The translations under genes and the position numbers were made by a program. Below, piece by piece: positions 35,535-44,198 of a stretch of 64,000 bases of DNA; the stretch's first letter is position 1, and the number at the start of each line of letters is the position of its first letter. Origin of the DNA: Gp6-AA40 sp035492455 (GTDB lineage: Bacteria > Acidobacteriota > Vicinamibacteria > Vicinamibacterales > UBA2999); the NCBI GenBank assembly GCA_035492455.1, contig DATJJE010000071.1, positions 1 to 64,000 on the forward strand, read 5' to 3'. The notes under the pieces are model-generated. The model was not told the origin of the DNA and made no database searches. It was given only the letters and a program-made list of their open reading frames with translations.

Positions 35535-35630
35535 TTGCGTTCTCCAGAAACCGTTGGTGTCGGAGCGGGTCTTCAGACTCGCCCTCAAAGATGCGCCCAA
35601 ATGGCGGCCTAGTATACTGCGCGAACGCCT

Positions 35631-37103
35631 ATGACTACCGCGACCCAGCAGACCGTTCGTGCATTGATGCTTATTAACGGCAAGCCGGTTGCAAGCTCCG
35701 ACGGCCGGTTCATCGACATCGAAAATCCCGCCAGCCGCAGCGTCATCGCGCAGGTGCCCCGCGGCACGGAAACGGACGTGGACACCGCCGTGCGAGCCGC
35801 CGCGAAAGCGTTCGAGCAATGGAAGCGCGTCACCCCTAAGGACCGCGGCCGCATGCTCCTGCGCATCGCCGATCTCGTTGAAGCCGAGACCGAGTCGCTC
35901 GCGCGGACGGTGGCGCTCGAGACCGGCAACGCCATTCGCACACAGGCCCGCCCCGAGGTCAAGAGCACCGCGGAGGTGATCCGCTATTACGCCGGCCTCG
36001 CCGGCGAGACAAAAGGAGAGACCGTACCGCTCGGCGAACACGTGCTCAGCTACACGCGCCGCGAGCCGATTGGTGTGGTGGGCGGCATTGTTCCGTGGAA
36101 CGCGCCCGTGGTCCTCGGCACCTTGAAGATTGCGATGGCGATTGCGGCGGGCAACACGCTGGTGCTGAAGGCGGCGGAAGACGCGCCGCTGGGACTCCTG
36201 CGCGTGGCGGAGATCTGCAATGAGCATCTGCCCCCCGGCGTGCTGAACCTGATCACCGGCTACGGCGAAGAAGCTGGCGCTGCGGTCGCGCGACATCCGC
36301 TTGTTCGCAAACTTTCGTTCACCGGATCAACCGAGGTCGGCAAGCTGATCATGCATGCCGCGGCGGATCGGATCGTTCCCGTCTCGCTGGAGCTCGGTGG
36401 CAAGAGCCCGGCCATTGTCTTCGCCGACGCCGACGAACAGCGAACCGTCGACGGGGTGATCACCGGGATGCGGGTGACCCGCCAGGGCCAGTCGTGCACG
36501 GCAGGGTCCCGCCTGTTCCTGCACAAGTCGATTTTCGATTCGTTTGTGTCGAAGCTTTCCGCATCGCTGCAGAAATTCTCCATCGGCGACCCTCTGGACG
36601 AAGCGACCGATATGGGGGCAATCATCAACCGCAAACAGTTCGATCGCGTCTGCGGTTACATCACCGATGGCATGCAGCAGAAAGGCGCCCGCCTCGTTCT
36701 CGGCGGTCTTCCGCCAAAGGAAGGCCCACTGGCGGGCGGCTACTTTGTCCAGCCGACGGTGTTCGCCGACGTGAGCAACGAGTGGCGCATCGCGCGCGAG
36801 GAGATCTTCGGGCCTGTGATGGCGGCGATACCGTGGGAGGACGAAGCCGACGCGATTCGCATGGCCAACGACAGTCACTACGGTCTCGCCGCGTACGTGT
36901 GGACGCGTGACATCAGCAAGGCGATTAACACCGCGCACGCGATTGAATCGGGCTGGGTGCAGATCAATCAGGGGCTGGGCCAGTTCCCCGGTCAGTCGTA
37001 CGGCGGTTACAAGCAGAGCGGCATGGGTCGCGAGTATTCGCTCGAAGGAATGCTCGACAGTTATACGCAACGGAAGAGCGTCACCATCAATCTGCAGTGG
37101 TAA
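35631..37103 (+). CDS. NAD(P)+-dependent aldehyde dehydrogenase
   Basis: 490 residues, full length for the family. Motifs: PWNAPVVLGTLKIAMAIAAGNTLVLKAAEDAP (substrate/cofactor region), LSFTGSTEVGKLI (nucleotide-binding), SLELGGKSP with the general-base Glu, and RQGQSCTAGSR with the catalytic Cys. It oxidises an aldehyde to an acid in the cytoplasm; it resembles betaine-aldehyde/phenylacetaldehyde-type members, but the substrate is not predictable. Followed by a GC-rich hairpin with four Ts. Confidence 0.9.
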   Translation: MTTATQQTVRALMLINGKPVASSDGRFIDIENPASRSVIAQVPRGTETDVDTAVRAAAKAFEQWKRVTPKDRGRMLLRIADLVEAETESLARTVALETGNAIRTQARPEVKSTAEVIRYYAGLAGETKGETVPLGEHVLSYTRREPIGVVGGIVPWNAPVVLGTLKIAMAIAAGNTLVLKAAEDAPLGLLRVAEICNEHLPPGVLNLITGYGEEAGAAVARHPLVRKLSFTGSTEVGKLIMHAAADRIVPVSLELGGKSPAIVFADADEQRTVDGVITGMRVTRQGQSCTAGSRLFLHKSIFDSFVSKLSASLQKFSIGDPLDEATDMGAIINRKQFDRVCGYITDGMQQKGARLVLGGLPPKEGPLAGGYFVQPTVFADVSNEWRIAREEIFGPVMAAIPWEDEADAIRMANDSHYGLAAYVWTRDISKAINTAHAIESGWVQINQGLGQFPGQSYGGYKQSGMGREYSLEGMLDSYTQRKSVTINLQW

Positions 37104-37148
37104 CGGGGACCTGAACGTCGGCCTGTCCCGCCAATCACTCCTCAGCAG

Positions 37149-37172
37149 CGCGCGTCGTTAGGCGCGCGTTTT
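37149..37172 (+). terminator. Candidate rho-independent terminator
   Basis: CGCGCG at 37149-37154 pairs with CGCGCG at 37163-37168 around an eight-base loop and is followed directly by TTTT. It lies 46 bases after the aldehyde dehydrogenase stop. The T-tract is short, so strength is uncertain. Confidence 0.5.
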
Positions 37173-37202
37173 GCCACCAATAAGTTAGACAGGAGGAGTG
37201 TT

Positions 37203-38210
37203 ATGTTCCGTGGACTTGTTTTCGCCGGGCTGCTTGCACTGGCCCCCAGCTTCGCCATGGCGCAGCAGCCTTGCACAACAGACGCACGCCACGTTGTTGA
37301 CGAGTTGTACCGCCACATGCTCGAACGCACCGCCGGCGCCCCGAGCCAGGCGTGGGTGGACAAGCTGAACAGTGGCATGACGGTTCGCAGTATCGTCCGT
37401 GAAATCGCGACATCGCAGGAGCACATGCAGCGGTTCCACAACACCAGTGAAGGCGCGAACGCGAACCGCAACAGCGTCGCCACGCTCTACCGCCACATTC
37501 TCGGACGGCAGCCGGATCCGGCCGGATGGGACTCGCTTACCAACCTTGCCAACCAGCAGGGGCTTGTCGCGGTCGTCGACACCATCATTAATTCGGAGGA
37601 ATACACGCGCACGTTCGGTGATTGGGGCGTTCCCGGTTCCGGCGGCCTCGTGTATTGCGGCAACAGCAACCGGTCGGCTTCAACCGCGTCCTCACAGAGC
37701 AACGCAAACAGCAACCCACAGATGCGCTTCGCCGATCTCGACCGCAACCACAACGGGATGATCGAGAAGAACGAATGGCGGGGCAGTCCGCGGTCGTTCT
37801 TTATCCATGACTGGAACAACGACGGCGTGCTGAGCGGCGACGAGGTACGCGTCGGCGCGGTTCCGCCGGCCGGGTCTCTGGAGGCTGACGACTACAACAT
37901 GTCCCCCGGCGACCGCTTCTCGTACCTCGATGTGAACAACAACGGCTACATCGACAGGAACGAGTGGGACGGCAGCCTCGACACTTTCTACGACCTGGAC
38001 CAGAACAACGACAACCGGCTTACTCGTCAGGAGCTGAACCGCGGTCGTCGTTCGAACTTCGCGGCACTCGACGCCAACGGTGACGGTCACATTTCGCTCG
38101 GCGAGTGGCAGTGGTCGCATCGCAGCTTCGACGACATGGATACGAACAAGGACGGCGTCATCGAGCGGAACGAATTCCGCAGCGGCGCTGTGCCCACGAG
38201 CGGGCGCTGA
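37203..38210 (+). CDS. Exported DUF4214 plus EF-hand protein
   Basis: 335 residues behind a strong AGGAGG. Signal peptide MFRGLVFAGLLALAPSFAMA. Residues ~25-145 are a DUF4214 region (LYRHMLERTAG ... LYRHILGRQPDPAGWDSLTN ... IINSEEYTRTFG), a module found in S-layer and adhesion proteins. After a Ser/Asn-rich linker come about six EF-hand-like Ca2+ loops (DLDRNHNGMIEKNEW, DWNNDGVLSGDE, DVNNNGYIDRNEW, DQNNDNRLTRQEL, DANGDGHISLGEW, DTNKDGVIERNEF). Probably a Ca2+-stabilised extracellular or cell-surface protein. Ends at a heptamer repeat element. Confidence 0.85.
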   Translation: MFRGLVFAGLLALAPSFAMAQQPCTTDARHVVDELYRHMLERTAGAPSQAWVDKLNSGMTVRSIVREIATSQEHMQRFHNTSEGANANRNSVATLYRHILGRQPDPAGWDSLTNLANQQGLVAVVDTIINSEEYTRTFGDWGVPGSGGLVYCGNSNRSASTASSQSNANSNPQMRFADLDRNHNGMIEKNEWRGSPRSFFIHDWNNDGVLSGDEVRVGAVPPAGSLEADDYNMSPGDRFSYLDVNNNGYIDRNEWDGSLDTFYDLDQNNDNRLTRQELNRGRRSNFAALDANGDGHISLGEWQWSHRSFDDMDTNKDGVIERNEFRSGAVPTSGR

Positions 38211-38218
38211 CGCGCCCT

Positions 38219-38288
38219 CAAGCTCCAAGCTCCAAGTTCCGAATTCCAACTTGTGATGTTGGAGCTTGGAGCTTGGAACTTGGAGCTT
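38219..38288. repeat. Heptamer-phased inverted-repeat element B
   Basis: Ten consecutive 7-bp units: CAAGCTC, CAAGCTC, CAAGTTC, CGAATTC, CAACTTG, TGATGTT, GGAGCTT, GGAGCTT, GGAACTT, GGAGCTT. The arms 38227-38240 and 38275-38288 are perfect 14-bp reverse complements. It spans the convergent gap between the EF-hand and cupin genes and touches the cupin stop codon. Confidence 0.85.
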
Positions 38289-38704
38289 TATTTCGTCGCC
38301 GCGCCCACCTGCGTCGTCACCGGCTGCCCCTTCGGAATGATGAAGGTGGCAATCGCCTTCGCCGGCACGTTTCCCTTATTGATTCCCTCGTGCACCGCCT
38401 TCGCATCGACAAAGAACGAATCGCCGGCTTTGTACGTCGTCGTCGGCTTGCCTTCGTAGTCGAGCGTGAGGGCGCCGTCGGTCACATGAATCATCGCCGT
38501 GCCGGGATGCATGTGGCGTCCTTCACGCCCTCCCACCGGAATCTCCACGGCAACGAGCAGCGCCTCATACCCCGGCACTGACGTGTCGTGCTGCAGCAGC
38601 ACAGTGCGTTTCACTGCCGGCGCTGCCTGCTGCGCATGTATCAGAATCCCTGCGTAAGCGATCGCAGCGAATGCGATCAGAATGGCGGCTGTGCGTTTCA
38701 TCAT
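38288..38704 (-). CDS. Exported cupin-domain protein
   Basis: 138 residues from ATG 38704, with a signal peptide (KRTAAILIAFAAIAYAGILIHA). One cupin: metal-site motif GGREGRHMHPGTAMIHVTDGALTLDYEGKP and second motif AGDSFFVDAKAVHEGINKG. Secreted single-domain cupins bind metals or small ligands; an enzymatic role is possible but not shown. Convergent with the EF-hand gene across repeat element B. Confidence 0.82.
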   Translation of the reverse strand: MMKRTAAILIAFAAIAYAGILIHAQQAAPAVKRTVLLQHDTSVPGYEALLVAVEIPVGGREGRHMHPGTAMIHVTDGALTLDYEGKPTTTYKAGDSFFVDAKAVHEGINKGNVPAKAIATFIIPKGQPVTTQVGAATK

Positions 38705-38825
38705 GGCGGAGATTTTACGGCGGGTCCGCGATGCAATGAAACCCTTGAGCATCGCGGCGCCCGGTTTACGCAGCCGGGCCCAGGCGCGCTAGCCTGGCGC
38801 GGTGGACCGGCGTATCGTTATCCGC

Positions 38826-39500
38826 ATGCGCAAAGCCCTTCTCGTCGCCCTCCTTTTCCTTGCGGCGCCGCCCGCGACCGTGGCGCCTGCTGCTCAGCAG
38901 CAGACGGGCAGTCTGCGTCTCTATATTGCGAGACACGGCGAGACCGACTGGAATGTGCAGCACAAACTTCAGGGAATGACCGATATCCCCCTCAATGAGA
39001 ACGGCCGCAAGCAGGCGGCGGCGCTCGCGGAATCGCTCAAGGGCGTTCATCTTGATGCGATCTACTCCAGCACGCTCTCGCGCAGTCGCGACACGGCGCA
39101 GACGGTTGCGGGCAAGACGATGACCGTGAAGAGTCTTGACGGGTTGCGTGAGCGCAATTATGGCCACTTCCAGGGCGGCTCAGATGCGAATCCCGAATAC
39201 GTGAAACGGATGAACGTCTGGGACGATCGCCTCGACGACGGCGAGTCGCTCAATCAGTTGCTCGCACGAGCGAAGGAAAGCCTGGCGCAGATTCGGCGCG
39301 AGCATCCGGCTGGCAACGTGCTCGTCGTCGCGCATCGGATTACCAACCAGACGCTGCTGCGCGCGCTGCTGGACCTGACGCCTGAGCAAGCCGTCAACAT
39401 CACGCAGGACAACGACGAGGTTTACCTGGTGGAGCTCGATCCTGGAGCAAAACCGCGGCTGTGGAAGCTGATTCGCGAAAAGAATCTGGGCGATTTGTGA
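38826..39500 (+). CDS. Exported histidine phosphatase (phosphoglycerate-mutase family)
   Basis: 224 residues from ATG 38826 (GTG 38802 would add eight). An N-terminal signal peptide (MRKALLVALLFLAAPPATVAPA) precedes the catalytic RHGETDWN motif; the second His is in VLVVAHRITNQTLL. Family members are cytoplasmic sugar-phosphate or cobalamin-pathway phosphatases in most cases, so an exported version is less common and may dephosphorylate nutrients in the periplasm. Followed 34 bases later by an NHL-repeat protein gene. Confidence 0.85.
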   Translation: MRKALLVALLFLAAPPATVAPAAQQQTGSLRLYIARHGETDWNVQHKLQGMTDIPLNENGRKQAAALAESLKGVHLDAIYSSTLSRSRDTAQTVAGKTMTVKSLDGLRERNYGHFQGGSDANPEYVKRMNVWDDRLDDGESLNQLLARAKESLAQIRREHPAGNVLVVAHRITNQTLLRALLDLTPEQAVNITQDNDEVYLVELDPGAKPRLWKLIREKNLGDL

Positions 39501-39534
39501 TTTAGAATCGTCCGTCTTTTTCAAAGGAGCGCGC

Positions 39535-40590
39535 ATGCGATCGGCACATCGTCATTACCTTATGCTGGGTGGGGCGCTGCTGGCGGCGCTCGCAATCAAC
39601 ACCGCGCGGACATCCGGTCAGAGCGGCGCGGCGGTCGCGTCGAACGAATTCCCCAACCCATACAAGATCGAAAGCTTTGGCCAGCTTCCGGCCGGCCGGA
39701 AGATGGGTCAGGTTTATGGCGTCGACATCGATCGCGACGGCAAGTCCGTCTGGGTCTTTGAGCGATGCGGCGCCGCGACGTGCGACGGGTCGAACGTGGC
39801 GCCGCTGCTCAAGTTCGATTCATCGGGACGCCTCGTCGCCAGCTTCGGCGCCGGCATGTTCGTCTATCCACACGGTCTCTACATCGACGCCGATGACGAC
39901 ATCTGGGTGACTGATGGTCAGGATAAGAATGGCAAAGGACAACAAGTCTTCAAATTCAGTCCGACCGGTCGCGTGCTGATGACACTCGGCACCGCAGGTG
40001 TCGCCGGCGATGGTCCGCAGACGTTCAATCGACCCTCCGACGTACTCGTGGCGCCCAACGGCAGCATCTTCGTTGCCGACGGTCATGGCGGCGACACGAA
40101 CGCCCGCATCGTGAAGTTCGACAAGGATGGAAAGTTCATCAAGACCTGGGGCAAGAAAGGGTCAGGCCCGGGCGAGTTCGACACACCGCACGGACTGGTG
40201 CTGGATCCGCAAGGCCGTCTTCTTGTTGCCGATCGCGGCAACAGCCGTATTCAGGTTTTCGATCAGGAAGGCAAGTTCATCACCGAGTGGCGGCAGTGGG
40301 CACGTCCGAGCGGCATCGCCCTCGATCGCACCGGCCTGCTGTATGCCGCCGATTCGGAATCCGGTACTGAGCGTGTAAGTCCGACGGTCAAACGTGGCGT
40401 GAGGATTGGCGGACTGCGCGACGGAAAGATTCGGTTCTTCGTTCCTGACCCCGAGGGCGTCGATTTACCCGGCGGCGGCGGACGCGAAGGCATCGCCGTC
40501 GATCGCGACGGCGTCGTCTATCTTGCGAAGACGGGCGCGGGCGGGTTGTTCCGCTATACGAAGACGAACGGAACGAATACGACGAGATAG
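39535..40590 (+). CDS. Exported NHL-repeat (peptidyl-amidating-lyase-like) beta-propeller
   Basis: 351 residues with AAAGGAG just upstream. Signal peptide MRSAHRHYLMLGGALLAALAINTARTSG. Six or so NHL repeats (YPHGLYIDADDDIWVTD, NRPSDVLVAPNGSIFVADGHGG, TPHGLVLDPQGRLLVADRGNSRIQVFD, RPSGIALDRTGLLYAADSES, GREGIAVDRDGVVYLAK) build a beta-propeller similar to peptidyl-alpha-hydroxyglycine lyase. Enzyme activity is uncertain; it may be a binding scaffold in the periplasm. Confidence 0.85.
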   Translation: MRSAHRHYLMLGGALLAALAINTARTSGQSGAAVASNEFPNPYKIESFGQLPAGRKMGQVYGVDIDRDGKSVWVFERCGAATCDGSNVAPLLKFDSSGRLVASFGAGMFVYPHGLYIDADDDIWVTDGQDKNGKGQQVFKFSPTGRVLMTLGTAGVAGDGPQTFNRPSDVLVAPNGSIFVADGHGGDTNARIVKFDKDGKFIKTWGKKGSGPGEFDTPHGLVLDPQGRLLVADRGNSRIQVFDQEGKFITEWRQWARPSGIALDRTGLLYAADSESGTERVSPTVKRGVRIGGLRDGKIRFFVPDPEGVDLPGGGGREGIAVDRDGVVYLAKTGAGGLFRYTKTNGTNTTR

Positions 40591-40675
40591 AACCGCAACA
40601 ATCGCGACGGCATTCGATCTTGCATGCGTGGTAATCGGCCCCTTCGGCATGGCAGGACGCACCGGGAGGTGCAGC

Positions 40676-40885
40676 ATGGCGAAAGTGCTCAAATGCGGCG
40701 AGGTTTTCTCCGGTTGCGACACGGTCATCTACGGGAAGGATGAAGACGAAGTCCTCGCGAAAGAGGAACAACATGCGAGGGATGACCACAACATGACGAT
40801 GATCCCGATGGACACCATCAAGGAGATGGCGAATCACATCCGGGACGGCGCCGAACCACGCCGACGGTGGTTCGGGCTTCGATAA
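40676..40885 (+). CDS. DUF1059 small protein
   Basis: 69 residues from ATG 40676, with GGGAGG eight bases upstream. MAKVLKCGEVFSGCDTVIYGKDEDEVLAKEEQHARDDHNM matches the DUF1059 family: a conserved Cys pair and helix with 'EEVLAKAAEHAKEDHGM'-like sequence. Cytosolic, function unknown. Ends four bases before the convergent glyoxalase-II-like gene. Confidence 0.85.
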   Translation: MAKVLKCGEVFSGCDTVIYGKDEDEVLAKEEQHARDDHNMTMIPMDTIKEMANHIRDGAEPRRRWFGLR

Positions 40886-40889
40886 GGGC

Positions 40890-41543
40890 TTATCTCAACC
40901 CGAGGCGTTTCTTGTACTGAGGCCAGTCGCGCTTCAACTGCAGAAACGCCTCGACGTCCGTACAGCGCAGGAACGGATTGCTTTCGCGCTCGAGCGCGAT
41001 GGTCGAGCTTGGACGCGCGCCGTAATCGTGGCCGGGCCAGATCGTCGCCTCGTCGGGAAACGTCGCGAGCACCCGCTGCAGGCTGATCCACTCCGTTCGC
41101 GCATCTTCGTCGCTGCGCGTGCCGCCGACTTTTCCGACGAAGATCAAGTCGCCGGTGATGAGCAGTCGACGCGTCGCTTCAAACACGGTGACGTGATCGG
41201 CGGCGTGACCGGGCACGTACATGAACTGCAGCCGCAGCGCTCCGATCGTCAGCTCGTCGCCATCGGAAATCGATACGCCCGGGCATGACGGGCATGATGG
41301 ATGCGCGGCGATCGCTGCGGCCGTCAAGGCCACGGCGGTGGTGTTGCCGTTGACGTGATCCTCGTGACCGTGCGTGTTGATGATGTGAGTGACGGCGAGA
41401 CCCTGTGCCTCCGCCCGGGCGACGAACGCCTCCGGTGAATATGACGGATCGATGAGTACCGCCTGGCGCGCGTCGCGATCGCCGAGCAGGTAACCGAAGT
41501 TGCGATCGCCCCCGGCGCGAATCTGTTCGAAGACGAGCTGCAT
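40890..41543 (-). CDS. Glyoxalase-II/persulfide-dioxygenase-like metallo-hydrolase
   Basis: 217 residues, one MBL domain. Metal ligands: H58-G-H60-E-D-H63, H113 (PGHAADH), D132 (TGDLIFVGKVGG) and H172 (WPGHDYG). The C-terminal ALERESNPFL is typical of hydroxyacylglutathione-hydrolase-like proteins; persulfide dioxygenases share the fold, so glutathione thioesters or persulfides are candidate substrates. Its start codon is two bases from the opposite-strand MFS frame start, so promoters overlap coding DNA. Confidence 0.85.
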   Translation of the reverse strand: MQLVFEQIRAGGDRNFGYLLGDRDARQAVLIDPSYSPEAFVARAEAQGLAVTHIINTHGHEDHVNGNTTAVALTAAAIAAHPSCPSCPGVSISDGDELTIGALRLQFMYVPGHAADHVTVFEATRRLLITGDLIFVGKVGGTRSDEDARTEWISLQRVLATFPDEATIWPGHDYGARPSSTIALERESNPFLRCTDVEAFLQLKRDWPQYKKRLGLR

Positions 41544-41563
41544 CGGTGGATGATAATGGATGC

Positions 41564-42763
41564 GTGCTGTTGCCCATCTTTCTCATCGTGCTGGTCGACG
41601 TCTTCGGTATGACCCTGGTGATGCCGCTGCTGGCGATCTACGCGGAAACGTTTCACGCCACGGCGCTGCAGGCGACGATGCTGGTCTCGGTGTATGCGGC
41701 GTGTCAGCTCTTCGCGGGGCCGATCATCGGCCATATCTCGGATCGCGTCGGCCGCAAGCCGATGCTGCTCATCAGCCAGGCGGGGACGTTCGTCGGCTTC
41801 ATCGTCATGGCGCAGGCGAAGGCGCTGTGGATGCTCTACCTCGCGCGCGTGCTCGACGGCGCGACGGCGGGAAACCTTTCCCTGGCGCAAGCCTACATTT
41901 CTGATCACACCGAACCGGGACAGCGCGCGAAGTCGTTCGGGCTGATCGGTATCGCCTTTGGCGTCGGCTTCTTCATCGGCCCGTCGCTGACAGGTTATCT
42001 GGCCGGAAAGTACGGGATGACGACGCCGATTTATCTTGCGGCGGTGATGTCGGCAACGAGCATTCTGTGCACGGCGACGCTGCTGCGGGGCGGCCGGCAA
42101 TCGCAGCATGCATTCGATGATCGTGAGGCCGCGCTGCACTGGAAGACGTACGCGAAATACTTCAGCCGGCCGGGTCTGCGCGAACGTCTGCTGCAGTTCC
42201 TGTTCTTCATCACGTCGTTTTCGCTCTTCATCTCCGGCTTCGCGCTATTCGCGGAGCGGCGCTTTACGTATCAGGGACACCCGTTCGGCCCGCGCGAAAT
42301 CGGCTTCGTATTCGGCTACGTTGGATTTTTCGGCATCATCCTGCAGGGCGGCTTGATCGGACGCCTGGTGAAGTGGGTGGGTGAGCCTGCGCTTGTCGCA
42401 ATCGGATTCGTTACCCTGGTCGTCGGCTATTTCGGCCTAGGTGTTGCCACGTCGTTCATTGTCTTGATGACCGTCGGCACACTCGCCGCGTTCGGCAACG
42501 GCGTCATTCGTCCGGCCATTACGAGTCTCATTACGCAGCAGGCCGGGCGTCAGGAGCAGGGAGTGGTGCTCGGCATCACGCAATCGCTGATGTCGATGGC
42601 GTCGATCGTCTCGCCAATCGTCGGCGGGTTTCTCATCGAGCGCCATCTGCTGAAGGAGTGGGCATGGGCGGCCGCTGCGCTGGCTGCCATCGGCGTTGCG
42701 TTGTCGCGCGAGGGGCTGCCGTTTTACGCGACGGCTTCCGCCGACTCGATCGGCGCGCCCTGA
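41564..42763 (+). CDS. MFS drug/metabolite exporter, TetA-like
   Basis: About 399 residues with 12 hydrophobic segments. The loop 2-3 signature GHISDRVGRKPMLL and the motif-C-like GIAFGVGFFIGPSLTGYLA identify a drug:H+ antiporter-1 type MFS protein, similar to tetracycline exporters. The open frame begins at GTG 41546, but GTG 41564 (VLLPIFLIVLVDVFGMTLVMPLL) fits the normal N-terminus better. Its 3' end overlaps the convergent OsmC gene by 40 bases. Substrate unknown. Confidence 0.85.
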   Translation: MLLPIFLIVLVDVFGMTLVMPLLAIYAETFHATALQATMLVSVYAACQLFAGPIIGHISDRVGRKPMLLISQAGTFVGFIVMAQAKALWMLYLARVLDGATAGNLSLAQAYISDHTEPGQRAKSFGLIGIAFGVGFFIGPSLTGYLAGKYGMTTPIYLAAVMSATSILCTATLLRGGRQSQHAFDDREAALHWKTYAKYFSRPGLRERLLQFLFFITSFSLFISGFALFAERRFTYQGHPFGPREIGFVFGYVGFFGIILQGGLIGRLVKWVGEPALVAIGFVTLVVGYFGLGVATSFIVLMTVGTLAAFGNGVIRPAITSLITQQAGRQEQGVVLGITQSLMSMASIVSPIVGGFLIERHLLKEWAWAAAALAAIGVALSREGLPFYATASADSIGAP

Positions 42764-43158
42764 TATGAGATCGCGATTGGCGTCGACTGCCGCAGCGTGT
42801 TCATCACCTGGCACGCGCGGCTCGCGATCGTGATGAGCTTCCTCGCCAGATCCGCGTCCTGACAATCCGCGGTCACATCCACCGTAAACCCCGTGAACCG
42901 CTCGGGAGTTCCGTCGAGGGTTCCCGTTACGGCCACTTTGACACCGGTCATGGCGGCGTCCCGCGCGCGAATCGCGGCGAGCAGGTGGCTGGTGAAGCAG
43001 CCGCCAAGCGCGACCAGTTGATACTCACCGCCCGCCGGACCGAGGTCGAACCCGCCCTTCGCGATGCCCCGATCGACGATGAACGTGTGCGAGCGGACTA
43101 CTGCCCGCGACGTCGTGTGGTTGACGTGCTCGATTGTCGCTTTGAACGTGGTGGCCAT
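42724..43158 (-). CDS. OsmC/Ohr-family peroxiredoxin-like protein
   Basis: 144 residues. The two family cysteines are C54 (LGGCFTSHLLAAI) and C116 (SRACQVMNTLRQ), which in OsmC/Ohr proteins reduce organic hydroperoxides. The typical N-terminal Arg/Glu network is not certain. Cytosolic stress protection is likely. Overlaps the MFS exporter gene tail-to-tail by 40 bases. Confidence 0.87.
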   Translation of the reverse strand: MATTFKATIEHVNHTTSRAVVRSHTFIVDRGIAKGGFDLGPAGGEYQLVALGGCFTSHLLAAIRARDAAMTGVKVAVTGTLDGTPERFTGFTVDVTADCQDADLARKLITIASRACQVMNTLRQSTPIAISYQGAPIESAEAVA

Positions 43159-43167
43159 TCCGGGAGT

Positions 43168-43314
43168 TTATACCGGCTGACCTCGAATCACCCTGATGAG
43201 CAGGAAAACAATTGCCACAACAAGGAGGATGTGCAGCCATCCGCCCAATGTTGTCGTCGTCACCATGCCAATCAGCCACAGGACGATGAGCAGGATCACG
43301 AGAAGCATCAACAT
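43168..43314 (-). CDS. Lmo0937/DUF5670-type small membrane protein
   Basis: 48 residues: MLMLLVILLIVLWLIGMVTT, then TTLGGWLHILLVVAIVFLLI and a basic tail RVIRGQPV. Two transmembrane helices and the G-x-LGG-x-xHILLVVA core are diagnostic of the Lmo0937 family. Function unknown, often stress-related. Located between OsmC and a fumarylacetoacetase-family gene on the same strand, ten bases upstream of OsmC, hence probably co-transcribed with it. Confidence 0.85.
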   Translation of the reverse strand: MLMLLVILLIVLWLIGMVTTTTLGGWLHILLVVAIVFLLIRVIRGQPV

Positions 43315-43335
43315 GGCGACACGGCCTAGCGAAAC

Positions 43336-44184
43336 CTATGCCGACACGACCTTATTTTTCAAAATGCCGATTCCTTCGACCTCGGTTTCCACGACGTCGC
43401 CGACCCGGAGCCACTCCTGCGGCGTCCGTCCCATGCCGACGCCCTCCGGTGTTCCGGTGGCGATGATGTCGCCCGGTTCCAGCGTACAGCCGCGTGACAG
43501 GACTTCGATCGTTTGATCGATCGGGAAGATCATGTCCGCGGTGCTGCCGTTCTGCTTGTCGACGCCGTTGACGCGGCACTTCACCGCTTTCTTCTGCGGA
43601 TCTCCGAATTCGTCGCCGGTGACGATGACCGGACCGAGCGGACAGAAGGTGTCGAGGCTCTTGCCCTTGAAGAACTGATGATGCGCGGCCTGCAGGTCGC
43701 GCGCGCTGACGTCGTTGAGCGCCGTGTAGCCGAAAACATGCGACATCGCGTCCTCTCGGCGTATGTTCTTGCCGCCGGGGCCGATCACCACCGCGAGTTC
43801 GGCCTCCCAATCGACCTGCTGCGTCACGTTCCGATCCCAGATGATGTCGTCATGGGGCCCGATCACCGTCGTTGGAGTCTTCGTGAAGAAGATCGGATGC
43901 GCGGGGAGCTTGAAGTCCTGGCCTCGTGCCTGCGTCGCTTCGCGCACGTGTTCGGCGTAATTGCGCCCGAGACAGAAGACGTTCTTCGCGGGTCTCGGGA
44001 TTGGTGCGTGCCAGCGTATATCGCTTGACGCATACGAAGGCCCATTGGGAACGGCTTTGATCCCTCCGGCGGCGATCAGCGCGAGCATGCTGGGAAAGTC
44101 GCTGAGTTCGATGACCCGATCGCCGTTGAGGACGCCCACGCGATGAGCGCGGTCTGTAGGCAGAGAAAACGTGAGGTATCGCAT
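43336..44184 (-). CDS. Fumarylacetoacetate-hydrolase-family protein (1)
   Basis: 282 residues. FCLGRNYAEHVREA ... HPIFFTKTPTTVIGPHDDI ... VDWEAELAVVIGPGGKNI and LEPGDIIATGTPEGVGMGR are FAH-family core motifs; the metal ligands are the acidic residues of EAE and a later Asp. Members are hydrolases, isomerases or oxaloacetate decarboxylases acting on 2-oxo acids in aromatic catabolism. Divergent from a second FAH-family gene, with only 14 bases between start codons. Confidence 0.88.
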   Translation of the reverse strand: MRYLTFSLPTDRAHRVGVLNGDRVIELSDFPSMLALIAAGGIKAVPNGPSYASSDIRWHAPIPRPAKNVFCLGRNYAEHVREATQARGQDFKLPAHPIFFTKTPTTVIGPHDDIIWDRNVTQQVDWEAELAVVIGPGGKNIRREDAMSHVFGYTALNDVSARDLQAAHHQFFKGKSLDTFCPLGPVIVTGDEFGDPQKKAVKCRVNGVDKQNGSTADMIFPIDQTIEVLSRGCTLEPGDIIATGTPEGVGMGRTPQEWLRVGDVVETEVEGIGILKNKVVSA

Positions 44185-44198
44185 AGGATTATTCTTCC

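Noticed and set aside
35535..36296. N-terminal extension of the MBL lipoprotein into the aldehyde dehydrogenase region
   Set aside because: The lipobox signal peptide begins at ATG 35534 with GGAG upstream; the extension is antisense to aldehyde dehydrogenase.
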